DNA of 64,000 nt. Origin: Rhodanobacter thiooxydans. Its GTDB lineage: Bacteria > Pseudomonadota > Gammaproteobacteria > Xanthomonadales > Rhodanobacteraceae. This document shows positions 35,119 to 47,996 of this stretch, piece by piece (position 1 is the stretch's first letter; each line of letters begins with the position of its first letter). The notes beneath the pieces are model-generated. The model made no database searches and was not told the origin of the DNA. It saw only the letters and a list, made by a program, of their open reading frames with translations. The DNA is taken from positions 3,348,001-3,412,000 of the forward strand of contig NZ_CP088923.1 of NCBI RefSeq assembly GCF_021545845.1, in the 5' to 3' direction. A program made the position numbers and the translations under genes.

Positions 35119-36740
35119 CACGCCATGCGGGCGAACCATGCACCGTAGCCGGGCAGCTGCAGGCGGCGGCCGTCGAGCCGGCCAGCCACCAGGCCATGGC
35201 CGTCCAGCGGCTGCGGCTCGCCGAGCTCTGCAGGCAGGTCGATCGCGACATCGGCGTCGGCCAGGTTGAACGCCACCAGCACGGTCTGCCCGTGCAGACG
35301 GCGGGTGAACGCCAGCACCGGCTCGGCAGTGTCGATGAAGGCGATATCGCCCCAGCGCAGCGCGGGCTGCGACTGGCGCCAGTGCACGAAGCGGCGGAAG
35401 CCGTTCAGCACCGAATGCGGGTCGGCCTGCTGCCGGCTCACCGCCAGCGCGTGATGTTCCGCCGGCACCGGCAGCCACGGCATGCCGCCGCTGAAACCGG
35501 CCTGCGCGTCGGCGTCGCTCCACGGCATCGGCGTGCGGCAACCGTCGCGGCCCTTGAACTGCGGCCAGAACGCAATGCCGTACGGGTCCTGCAGCGCCTC
35601 GTACGGCAGCTCGGCTTCGGTCAGGCCCAGCTCCTCGCCCTGGTAGACGCACACCGAACCGCGCAGCGAACACAGCATCGCGGTGAGCAGGTTGGCCAGC
35701 TGCCGCGAAGGCTGGCCGCCGCCCCAGCGCGTCAGCACGCGCTCGACGTCGTGGTTGGAAATCGCCCAGCACGGCCAGCCGTCGGTCATCTGCGCTTCCA
35801 GCGCCTGCACCGTGCTGCGGATGTACGCGGCGCTGAAGTCGTCGGTGAGCAGCTCGAAGCTGTAGCCCATGTGCAGGCGGCCAGGGCGGGTGTACTCGGC
35901 CATCGTCGCCAGCGAATCCTCCGAGGAGATCTCGCCCAGCGTGGCCGCCCCCGGGTAACGATCCATCAGCGCGCGCAGCTCGCCCAGGAACGCGAGGTTC
36001 TCCGGCCGCGTGTTGTTGTAGTAGTGGTACTGGAACGCGTACGGGTTGTCCGGGCTGAAGCCGCGGCCCACGCGCTTGTCCTTCGGCTTGGGCGGGTTGT
36101 CGCGCAGCAACGCGTCGTGAAAGCAGAAGTTGATCGCGTCCAGGCGGAAGCCGTCCACACCCTTGTCCAGCCAGAAGCGCACGCTGTCGAGGATCGCCGC
36201 GCGCACATCCGGGTGGTAGAAGTTCAGGTCCGGCTGCGAGGTCAGGAAGTTGTGCAGGTAGTACTGGCCGCGGCGCGGCTCCCACTGCCAGGCGCTGCCG
36301 CCGAACAGCGACAGCCAGTTGTTCGGCGGGCCGCCATCCTCGCGCGCATCGGCCCACACGTACCAGTCGGCTTTCGCATTGTCGCGGCTCTGCCGGCTTT
36401 CGCGGAACCACGCGTGCTCGACCGAGGTGTGGCTGAGCACCTGGTCGATCATCACCTTCAGGCCCAGCGCGTGCGCCTTCGCCAGCAGCGCGTCGAAATC
36501 CGCCAGCGTGCCAAACAGCGGATCGACATCGCGGTAGTCGGCGATGTCGTAGCCGAAATCGGCCATCGGCGAGCGGAAGAACGGCGCGATCCAGATCGCG
36601 TCCACGCCGAGGCCCGCCACGTAGTCGAGCCGTTCGATGATGCCCGGCAGGTCGCCCACGCCGTCACCGTCGGTGTCCAGGAAACTGCGCGGATAGATCT
36701 GGTAGATGACGGCTCCGCGCCACCAGGGTGCATCACTCAT
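35118..36740 (-). CDS. Cytoplasmic GH13 alpha-glucosidase (oligo-1,4/1,6-glucosidase type)
   Basis: The 540-residue GH13 enzyme has no signal peptide. Conserved regions are all present: DQVLSHTS (region I), GFRLDAINF with the nucleophile Asp, TLGEISSED with acid/base Glu, and AISNHDVERV (transition-state Asp). The start WWRGAVIYQIYPRSFLDTDGDGVGDLPGI and the length match GH13_23-type xanthomonad alpha-glucosidases. It should hydrolyse imported maltose/maltodextrin to glucose. MSDAPWW (36740) was chosen as start. Transcribed divergently from the TonB receptor, with two identical operator-like sites between them. Confidence 0.92.
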   Translation of the reverse strand: MSDAPWWRGAVIYQIYPRSFLDTDGDGVGDLPGIIERLDYVAGLGVDAIWIAPFFRSPMADFGYDIADYRDVDPLFGTLADFDALLAKAHALGLKVMIDQVLSHTSVEHAWFRESRQSRDNAKADWYVWADAREDGGPPNNWLSLFGGSAWQWEPRRGQYYLHNFLTSQPDLNFYHPDVRAAILDSVRFWLDKGVDGFRLDAINFCFHDALLRDNPPKPKDKRVGRGFSPDNPYAFQYHYYNNTRPENLAFLGELRALMDRYPGAATLGEISSEDSLATMAEYTRPGRLHMGYSFELLTDDFSAAYIRSTVQALEAQMTDGWPCWAISNHDVERVLTRWGGGQPSRQLANLLTAMLCSLRGSVCVYQGEELGLTEAELPYEALQDPYGIAFWPQFKGRDGCRTPMPWSDADAQAGFSGGMPWLPVPAEHHALAVSRQQADPHSVLNGFRRFVHWRQSQPALRWGDIAFIDTAEPVLAFTRRLHGQTVLVAFNLADADVAIDLPAELGEPQPLDGHGLVAGRLDGRRLQLPGYGAWFARMA

Positions 36741-36835
36741 CTGAACGTGTCCCCCGCATGAGATGGGCACGTCCGCGTGCCCGTCATTGAATGGCGATCA
36801 GCTTAGCCGCGGCTCCGTTGCAACCAGCACGGGTG

Positions 36836-36849
36836 TGCATACGTATTCA
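36836..36849 (-). promoter_or_regulatory. Putative LacI-family operator, copy 1
   Basis: TGCATACGTATTCA, the exact reverse complement of the other two copies. The core ATACGTAT is a perfect palindrome with central CG, as is usual for LacI-family operators. It lies about 96 bp before the alpha-glucosidase start, on that gene's side of the divergent region. Regulator gene not in the window. Confidence 0.6.
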
Positions 36850-37005
36850 TTCGTGCTGCAGCTGCGGCATGCAACGCAGGACGGGCACGCGGCCGCTGCC
36901 TCCATGCCACATGCAAAGTCAAGCTGCATTGCGGCCCGCACCATGCAGGCCCGGTGCGGGAGCACGCGTTGCCGCAGCGCAGCAAGCGCGATACAGCGCC
37001 CGTCA

Positions 37006-37019
37006 TGAATACGTATGCA
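37006..37019 (+). promoter_or_regulatory. Putative LacI-family operator, copy 2
   Basis: TGAATACGTATGCA, 155 bp before the TonB receptor start. Identical to the copy at 49684 and the reverse complement of the copy at 36836. The exact repetition at independent positions makes chance unlikely. Confidence 0.65.
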
Positions 37020-37173
37020 GGAAATGCTTCGCTGCGGAAATGCCGGCCTACCATGCAAACACGCCGCCGAAAACCTCGGCAGCGCACCTGCCGACGGTTG
37101 TCGCCGACGGAAGCGCGGGGAAAACCAATAACCGAGATCGACGGCGACACACCATTCGTGGGAGGGGATTTAC

Positions 37174-40071
37174 ATGGTTCTGAAACACAACATGCTGGCG
37201 ATGGCGATTGCATCGGTGTGCCTTGGCATGTACGCCACGGCCTATGCCGCCACCGCACCCGCGGCCGGCCCGCAGCAGAGCACGCAGGATCAGGCGCCGA
37301 CGACGTCGCCCGAGCAGACCAAGAAGGACGACAAGGACGCCGACGGCAAGCACAAGGCGCAGAAGATGCAGGCCGTGGAGGTGAACGGCTTCATCAGCAG
37401 CATCGAGAACTCCACCGCGCTCAAGCGCAACTCCAGCACCATCGTCGAGGCGGTGTCGGCCGAGCAGGTCGGCAAGCTGCCCGGCGTGTCCATCGCCGAC
37501 ACGCTCGGCCGCCTGCCCGGCCTCGCCGTGCAGACGGTGAGCGGCCGCCCGCAGGTGCTGACCATCCACGGCATGGGCCCGGATTTCTCCACCGCGCTGA
37601 TCAACGGCGGCCAGCAGGTTTCCACCTCGAACAACCGCGACGTGCAGTTCGACCAGTACCCGTCGAGCTGGTTCGACAACGTGGTGGTGCACCTGTCGCC
37701 CTCCGCCAACCTGATCGGCCAGGGCCTGACCGGCACGGTCGACATGCACACCATCCGTCCGCTGGAGAAGAGCGGCCCCGAGGCGGCGCTGAACGCCCAC
37801 TACATCTGGAACGACATGTCCCAGCTGTCGAACGGCCCTGGCGTCAGTGACAAGGGCTACAACGTCAATGGCGTGTGGGTGCACCAGTTCGCCGACCACA
37901 CCCTGGGCGTCACCCTGGGCGTGGACCTGGAGAACAACCCCTCGCAGATCCAGCACCAGCAGCCATGGGGCTATCCGAACGACAACAACGGCAACGCGGT
38001 GATCGGCGGCGCGAAGAACTTCGGCATCTCCGACTCGATGAAGCGCCGTGGCGTGCTGGCCACCGTGCAGTGGAAGCCGACCGAGTGGTACACCGGCACC
38101 ATCGACATGACCTACGACAACTTCAAGGAAGTGCAGCAGGCCAAGGGCATGGAGTTCCCGCTGTGGTGGAGCTCGGCGAAGCTGCTGCCCGGCAGCACGG
38201 TGCAGAACGGCATGGACGTCGCCGGCACCTACGGCAACGTCAAGCCGGTCATCCGCAACGACTACAACGCCACCAGCGCCCGGGTCTACAACTTCAACTG
38301 GGACAACAAGTTCACCATCAACGAGAACTGGACGGCCGACCTCGACGCGAACTACTCGCGCGCCACCCGCCGCGACGTCAACCTCGAGAGCTACTCCGGC
38401 ACCGGCTACGGCTCGACCGGCGCCACCGACACGCTCGGCTTCGTCGAGCGCAGCAACGGTCTGCTCTACCTCAACCCGTCGCTGAACTACACCAACGGCG
38501 TGGTGCTGACCGACCCGCAGGGCTGGGGCGGCGGCAACGACGTGGTGCAGGCCGGCTTCATCAACGCGCCGCACACCGTGGACTACCTCGCCAACCTGCG
38601 CCTGTCGGTGGAACGCAGCTTCACCAGCGGTCCGTTCTCCAGCATGGAGTTCGGCGTGGCGTACAGCAAGCGCAGCAAGACCTACCACATCGACCAGGAC
38701 TTCCTGACCCTGGGCGGCGGCACCATCAGCGGCGGCAACGCGGTGAAGACCGCGCCGTTCACCGGCAGCAGCTGCGACCCGCTGTCGTGGATGGGCGTGA
38801 GCTCGCAGCTCTGCTACAACCCGTTCGAGCTGATCGGCAACGGCACGCTGCAGCAGGTGCCGACCTTCGGCTCGTCGCTGTCGCTGCCGCCGAACTGGAA
38901 GGTGCGCGAGAAGACCCTCACGCCGTACCTGCAGATGAACCTGGATACCTACCTGGGCGGTGTCAGCCTGCGCGGCAACTTCGGCATCCAGGCGCAGCGC
39001 ACCTCGCAGCGCGGCGTGGGCGAGCGCGTGGCGCCCGGCAGCTCGGTCACCGGCGGACAGACTCAGCTGATCCCGGTCACCGCCAGCACCACCTACACCC
39101 GCTACCTGCCCAGCGCGAACCTGATCTTCGGCTTCACCGACAACGACGACCTGCGCGTCAGCGCCGCCCGCACCCTGGCCCGCCCGCGCATGGACCAGAT
39201 GAACGCCAGTCTCGGCGTGAGCGGCAACATCACGCACCTGCCGAACACCGACCCGAACCAGGCCTACTTCAGCGCCTCGGGTGGCAACCCGAAGCTGACG
39301 CCGACCATGGCCGACAATTACAACGTCAGCTACGAGCACTACTTCTCGGGCGGCAACGGCTACGAGTGCAACTCCAACGACACGAAGAACTCCGACCTGT
39401 GCCGCAGCGGCGCCGGCTACTTCGCGCTATCGGGCTACTTCATCAAGCTGCATGACTACATCAACCCGAACGCGGCCTACCTGTACGACTTCAGCGCCTT
39501 CCTGCCGTTCGGCCTGACGCCGGCGCAGCAGGCCCAGCTGGGTACCACCAAGGGCATCGTTTCCGGCCCCACCAACGACGGCCGCGGCTACGTGAAGGGC
39601 GCCCAGGTCACCTTGAACACGCCGTTCAACCTGGTGACCCCGGTGCTCGACGGCTTCGGCATGATCCTCACCGGCAACCGCACCAAGAGCTCGCTGGTGT
39701 ACGCCGGCAACTCCGATCCGATCACCGTGCCGGGCCTGTCGAAGTGGGTGGCCAACGCCACGTTGTACTACCAGCACAATGGCTTCGAGGCGCGCATCAG
39801 CGACAGCTACCGTTCCAGCTTCCTGGGCGAGGTGTCGGGCATCAGTGCTTCCCGCATCATGCAGACCGTCAAGGGCGGCAGCACCTACGACGCCCAGCTC
39901 AGCTACAGCTTCGACAGCGGCAGCCTGAAGGGCCTGACCTTCATCGTGCAGGGCTCCAACCTGTCCAACAAGCGCTTCATCACGTACCAGAACAACGACC
40001 CCCGTCAGGTGCTGACGTGGGAGCGTTACGGCCGTCGCTACGATATCGGCGTCTCGTACAAGTTCCAGTAA
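37174..40071 (+). CDS. TonB-dependent receptor of the maltodextrin locus (TonB-Xanth-Caul type)
   Basis: The 965-residue outer-membrane receptor has a signal peptide (1-26). A linker with a charged stretch (KKDDKDADGKHKAQ) precedes the putative TonB-interacting region VNGFISSIENSTALKRNSSTIVEAVSAEQVGKLPGVSIADTLGRLPGLAVQ and the plug domain (NRDVQFDQYPSSWFDNVVVHLSP). A 22-strand-type barrel ends in YDIGVSYKFQ. The family imports carbohydrates in xanthomonads and Caulobacter. Given the adjacent amylases, maltodextrins are the inferred ligand. Start ATG at 37174 has GGAGGGG upstream. A strong terminator follows. Confidence 0.93.
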   Translation: MVLKHNMLAMAIASVCLGMYATAYAATAPAAGPQQSTQDQAPTTSPEQTKKDDKDADGKHKAQKMQAVEVNGFISSIENSTALKRNSSTIVEAVSAEQVGKLPGVSIADTLGRLPGLAVQTVSGRPQVLTIHGMGPDFSTALINGGQQVSTSNNRDVQFDQYPSSWFDNVVVHLSPSANLIGQGLTGTVDMHTIRPLEKSGPEAALNAHYIWNDMSQLSNGPGVSDKGYNVNGVWVHQFADHTLGVTLGVDLENNPSQIQHQQPWGYPNDNNGNAVIGGAKNFGISDSMKRRGVLATVQWKPTEWYTGTIDMTYDNFKEVQQAKGMEFPLWWSSAKLLPGSTVQNGMDVAGTYGNVKPVIRNDYNATSARVYNFNWDNKFTINENWTADLDANYSRATRRDVNLESYSGTGYGSTGATDTLGFVERSNGLLYLNPSLNYTNGVVLTDPQGWGGGNDVVQAGFINAPHTVDYLANLRLSVERSFTSGPFSSMEFGVAYSKRSKTYHIDQDFLTLGGGTISGGNAVKTAPFTGSSCDPLSWMGVSSQLCYNPFELIGNGTLQQVPTFGSSLSLPPNWKVREKTLTPYLQMNLDTYLGGVSLRGNFGIQAQRTSQRGVGERVAPGSSVTGGQTQLIPVTASTTYTRYLPSANLIFGFTDNDDLRVSAARTLARPRMDQMNASLGVSGNITHLPNTDPNQAYFSASGGNPKLTPTMADNYNVSYEHYFSGGNGYECNSNDTKNSDLCRSGAGYFALSGYFIKLHDYINPNAAYLYDFSAFLPFGLTPAQQAQLGTTKGIVSGPTNDGRGYVKGAQVTLNTPFNLVTPVLDGFGMILTGNRTKSSLVYAGNSDPITVPGLSKWVANATLYYQHNGFEARISDSYRSSFLGEVSGISASRIMQTVKGGSTYDAQLSYSFDSGSLKGLTFIVQGSNLSNKRFITYQNNDPRQVLTWERYGRRYDIGVSYKFQ

Positions 40072-40098
40072 GCCGTATCGGCATTACCTCCCCAAGCT

Positions 40099-40133
40099 GC
40101 CCCGCTGTGTGTTGTCCGGCGGGGCTTTTTTTT
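40099..40133 (+). terminator. Rho-independent terminator after the TonB receptor gene
   Basis: Stem arms GCCCCGC (40099-40105) and GCGGGGC (40119-40125), 13-nt loop, then eight T (40126-40133). It begins 27 bp after the receptor stop and lies before the halogenase gene, so downstream genes depend on readthrough or another promoter. Confidence 0.85.
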
Positions 40134-40168
40134 ACGATCATGCAGACAGGGTGCCGAGGAGCCATGAC

Positions 40169-41713
40169 ATGAACGATCCCCGCATCCGCCGCCTCGTGAT
40201 CGTCGGCGGCGGCACCGCCGGCTGGCTGGCGGCGGCGCTGCTGGCGCAGGCGCTCGGCCCGCAGGTGCAGATCCGGCTGGTCGAATCGGCCGAGATCGGC
40301 ACCGTCGGCGTGGGTGAGGCCACCATTCCGCAGATCCGCCACATCAATCGCTTCCTCGACATCGACGAGGACGCGATGCTGCGCTTCGCCCACGGTACCT
40401 ACAAGCTGGGCGTACAGCTCAACGGCTTCACCCGCCTGGGCGATTCCTACCTGCACGCGTTCGGCGACCTCGGCCTGCCGCTGGGGCTGACCCCATTCCA
40501 CCATTACTGGCTGCGCGCCGTGCAGGAACGCGGCGGCACTGACACGCCGGACCTGTGGGCGTACTCGCTCAACGCCGCGGCCGCCGCCGAGAATCGCTTC
40601 GCGCCGCTGGAGAAAATTCCCGACAGCCCGCTCGGCGGCACCCGCTACGCCTACCACTTCGACGCCTCGCGCTACGCGCAATACCTGCGCGAACGCATCG
40701 CGCCCGGCGCCGTGCAGCGCACCGAGGGCAAGGTGGTGGACGTGCGCCTGCGCGAGGGTGACGGCTTCATCGAATCGCTGCAGCTGGACAGCGGCGAGCT
40801 CGTCGAGGGCGACTTCTTCATCGACTGCTCCGGCTTCCGCGGCCTGCTGATCGAGGGCGCGCTGAACACCGGCTACGAGAACTGGCAGCAGTGGCTGCCC
40901 TGCGACCGCGCGCTGGCGGTGGGCAGCGCGCCGGGCGGGCCGATGCGCCCGTACACCCAGGCCAGCGCGCGCACGGCCGGCTGGCAGTGGCGCATCCCGC
41001 TGCGCCACCGCACCGGCAACGGCCACGTGTACTGCAGCCGCTTCATCAGCGACGACGAGGCCGCCGCCCAGCTGCTGGCGAACCTGGAAACCGAGCCGCT
41101 GGGCGATCCGCGCCCGCTGCGCTTCGTCACCGGCATGCGCAAGCTGGCGTGGAACCGCAACTGCCTCGCGCTGGGCCTGGCCGCCGGCTTCATGGAGCCG
41201 CTGGAATCGACCAGCATCCACCTGGTGCAGTCCGGCGTCAGCCGCCTGCTGGCGATGTTCCCCGACCGCCGCTGCGACAGCGCACTGGTGGACGAATACA
41301 ACCGCCAGACCCGCTTCGAGTACGAGCACGTGCGCGACTTCCTGATCCTGCACTACAAGGCCACCGAGCGCACCGATACGCCGTTCTGGCAGCAGTGTGG
41401 CGCGATGGAGATCCCGCCCTCGCTGGCGCGGCGGATCGAGCTGTTCCGCCGCACCGGCATGGTGTTCCGCGAAGGCGAGGAGCTGTTCGCCGAGACCGGC
41501 TGGGTGCAGGTGCTGCTGGGCCAGCGCATCGTGCCGCAGCGCCACCACCCGCTGGCCGACGCGCTGACCGACGCGCAGCTGGACGGCTTCCTCGCCGACA
41601 TCCGCACCCTGATCGGCCGCGCGAAGAACACGCTGCCGCTGCACCACGAGTTCGTGGCCCGCGCCGGCTGCGCCACGGACGTTGCGCAGCGCACCGCGGT
41701 GGCCGCGCCATGA
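40169..41713 (+). CDS. Flavin-dependent (tryptophan) halogenase-like protein
   Basis: The 514-residue protein has the FAD-binding GGGTAG at 13-18, GVGEATIP, Lys79 in GTYKLGVQ (same number and context as the catalytic Lys of PrnA-type halogenases) and the WxWxIP motif (GWQWRIPLRHRTGNG). Late FAD/chloride-region residues lie in GLAAGFMEPLESTSIHLVQSG. Such proteins recur beside TonB sugar receptors in xanthomonads and Caulobacterales with no shown halogenation role. The start ATG follows GAGGAG; the stop overlaps the next gene (ATGA), tying it to the amylase operon. Confidence 0.88.
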   Translation: MNDPRIRRLVIVGGGTAGWLAAALLAQALGPQVQIRLVESAEIGTVGVGEATIPQIRHINRFLDIDEDAMLRFAHGTYKLGVQLNGFTRLGDSYLHAFGDLGLPLGLTPFHHYWLRAVQERGGTDTPDLWAYSLNAAAAAENRFAPLEKIPDSPLGGTRYAYHFDASRYAQYLRERIAPGAVQRTEGKVVDVRLREGDGFIESLQLDSGELVEGDFFIDCSGFRGLLIEGALNTGYENWQQWLPCDRALAVGSAPGGPMRPYTQASARTAGWQWRIPLRHRTGNGHVYCSRFISDDEAAAQLLANLETEPLGDPRPLRFVTGMRKLAWNRNCLALGLAAGFMEPLESTSIHLVQSGVSRLLAMFPDRRCDSALVDEYNRQTRFEYEHVRDFLILHYKATERTDTPFWQQCGAMEIPPSLARRIELFRRTGMVFREGEELFAETGWVQVLLGQRIVPQRHHPLADALTDAQLDGFLADIRTLIGRAKNTLPLHHEFVARAGCATDVAQRTAVAAP

Positions 41714-43263
41714 TCCGCCGACTCGTGGCATCCATGCTGCTGGCCCTGTCCGCACTCGCGTCGGGCGGGTTCGCCCCGGCGCTAGCCGCCCCCGCCGCGC
41801 CGGTCGCGTCGGCCCCTTCCGGCGTGTGGTACGAGATCTTCGTGCGCAGCTGGTACGACACCAACGGCGACGGCATCGGCGACCTCAACGGCGTCACCGC
41901 CAAGCTCGACTACCTGCAGTCGCTCGGCGTCAGCGGCATCTGGCTGATGCCGATCAACCCCTCGCCCACCTATCACGGCTACGACATCACCAACTACTAC
42001 GCGATCAACCCGCAGTACGGCAGCATGGCCGACTTCGAGCGCCTGCTGCGCGAGGCGCACAAGCGTGACATCAAGGTAATCATCGACCTGGTGATCAACC
42101 ACACCAGCGACCAGCACCCGTGGTTCGTCGCCGCGCGCGATCCCACCGATCCGCATCACGACTGGTACAGCTGGGCCGGCCCGCACACCGACCTGCACGC
42201 CGAAGACGCCGCCGGCGCGCAGGCCTGGCATGCGCTCGGCAAGGCGTATTACCTGGGCGACTTCTCCCGCGAAATGCCCGACCTCGACTACGACACGCCG
42301 GCGGTGCGGCAGGAGATGGTCAAGCTCGGCCAGTACTGGCTGAAGAAGGGCGTGGACGGCTTCCGCCTCGATGCCGCGCAGCACATCTACTACGACTTCA
42401 AGGCGGACCTCCACAACCCGCTCACGCTGCAGAAGAACCTCGCCTGGTGGTCCGAATTCCGCCAGGGCCTAGATGTCGTCAACCCCGGCGCTTACGTGGT
42501 CGGCGAGGTGACCCGCGACTCCGCCGACGAGCTGGCGCCGTACTTCAAGCCGCTCGACGCGGTGTTCGACTTCCCGCTGGCGGTGCAGTTGATCGACAGC
42601 GCGCGCAGCGAACGCGCCGGCGATCTCGGCGCGCTGCTCGCGCATGCCGACGCCGCCTACCGCAAGGTCACCGGCAAGTCCGGCGTGGACGCGCCGTTCC
42701 TGTCCAACCACGACCAGGAGCGGGTGATGAGCCAGCTGGGCGACAACCCGCAGCACATGCGCATGGCCGCCGCGATGCTGCTCACCCTGCCCGGCCAGCC
42801 GTTCGTCTACTACGGCGAGGAGCTGGGCATGCGCGGCAGGAAACCCGACCCGGACCTGCGCGAGCCGATGCGCTGGAACCGCGTGCCGGACGCGCCGGGC
42901 GAAACCACCTGGAAAACCTTCACCATGCACGACGGCCCGGCGGTATCGGTCGAGGCGCAGCAGGTCGACGCGGATTCGCTGCTGCACTACTACACCACGC
43001 TGATCCACTGGCGCCGCGAACTTCCCGTGCTGCGCGACGGCGCGCTCCAGCCGTGGAACACCGGCAACCCACACGTCGCCGCCTGGCGGCTCGACGACGC
43101 GCACGGCCGTGCGCTGGTGGTGCACAACCTGTCCGGCCAGGCGCAGTCGCTGGCGCTGGACGGGCAGCCGTTCCGCAGCGTGCGGCTGCGCAGCGCACCT
43201 GGCACCAGTTTGCAGCACGAGCGCCTGGAGCTGCCGGCGTACACCACCGCGATCCTGCAGTGA
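41710..43263 (+). CDS. Secreted GH13 alpha-amylase/alpha-glucosidase family protein
   Basis: The 517-residue enzyme has a signal peptide (MIRRLVASMLLALSALASGGFAPALAA). GH13 regions: DLVINHTSDQHPWF, GFRLDAAQHIYYDF (nucleophile Asp), VVGEVTRDS (acid/base Glu) and LSNHDQERVM. Overall architecture resembles GH13_36/GH13_16-like amylases. It is expected to act in the periplasm or outside on alpha-1,4-glucans. ATG overlaps the halogenase stop (ATGA). A GH31 gene follows 17 bp later. Confidence 0.9.
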   Translation: MIRRLVASMLLALSALASGGFAPALAAPAAPVASAPSGVWYEIFVRSWYDTNGDGIGDLNGVTAKLDYLQSLGVSGIWLMPINPSPTYHGYDITNYYAINPQYGSMADFERLLREAHKRDIKVIIDLVINHTSDQHPWFVAARDPTDPHHDWYSWAGPHTDLHAEDAAGAQAWHALGKAYYLGDFSREMPDLDYDTPAVRQEMVKLGQYWLKKGVDGFRLDAAQHIYYDFKADLHNPLTLQKNLAWWSEFRQGLDVVNPGAYVVGEVTRDSADELAPYFKPLDAVFDFPLAVQLIDSARSERAGDLGALLAHADAAYRKVTGKSGVDAPFLSNHDQERVMSQLGDNPQHMRMAAAMLLTLPGQPFVYYGEELGMRGRKPDPDLREPMRWNRVPDAPGETTWKTFTMHDGPAVSVEAQQVDADSLLHYYTTLIHWRRELPVLRDGALQPWNTGNPHVAAWRLDDAHGRALVVHNLSGQAQSLALDGQPFRSVRLRSAPGTSLQHERLELPAYTTAILQ

Positions 43264-43280
43264 CCACGGAGTCCGATGCG

Positions 43281-47830
<4,550 letters not shown>

Positions 47831-47910
47831 ATCCGGCCCATGGCGGCGGCGTGGCAGATTTGCCGCGCCGCCGCTGGACGCGGCCCTTCGCGTGTAGGAA
47901 ACTGCGCCTC

Positions 47911-47928
47911 GATGTAAACGTTTACATC
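47911..47928 (+). promoter_or_regulatory. LacI-family-type operator before the GH39 gene
   Basis: GATGTAAACGTTTACATC is a perfect 18-bp palindrome with central CG, 68 bp upstream of the GH39 start. It differs from the ATACGTAT sites of the maltodextrin genes, so a different LacI-type regulator (xylan- or glycoside-responsive) is likely. AT-rich in a GC-rich context, which makes it stand out. Confidence 0.65.
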
Positions 47929-47996
47929 CTGACGGTTGCGGGCTTTGCCCGCTCCCCCGCCCCGCGCCATCCAGGCGTCGAACTGGAGATCCCGCC

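Larger units (their letters stand above)
36741..37173. promoter_or_regulatory. Divergent control region of the maltodextrin locus
   Basis: The 433-bp region separates the minus-strand alpha-glucosidase and the plus-strand TonB receptor. It holds two copies of one 14-bp near-palindrome in opposite orientation, centres 170 bp apart. No small gene is supported. Promoter hexamers could not be assigned with confidence; GGAGGGG precedes the receptor ATG. Confidence 0.6.

Noticed and set aside
34141..36411. A 756-codon frame covering the esterase and part of the alpha-glucosidase
   Set aside because: The upstream part is antisense-frame noise over the GH13 gene. The esterase starts at 35118 with a proper signal peptide and TGATG overlap.
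47842..47882. Intrinsic terminator after the neopullulanase-like gene
   Set aside because: GGCGGCGGCG and CGCCGCCGC can pair, but there is no T-run and the stem is interrupted. It is also explained by codon-like GC periodicity.
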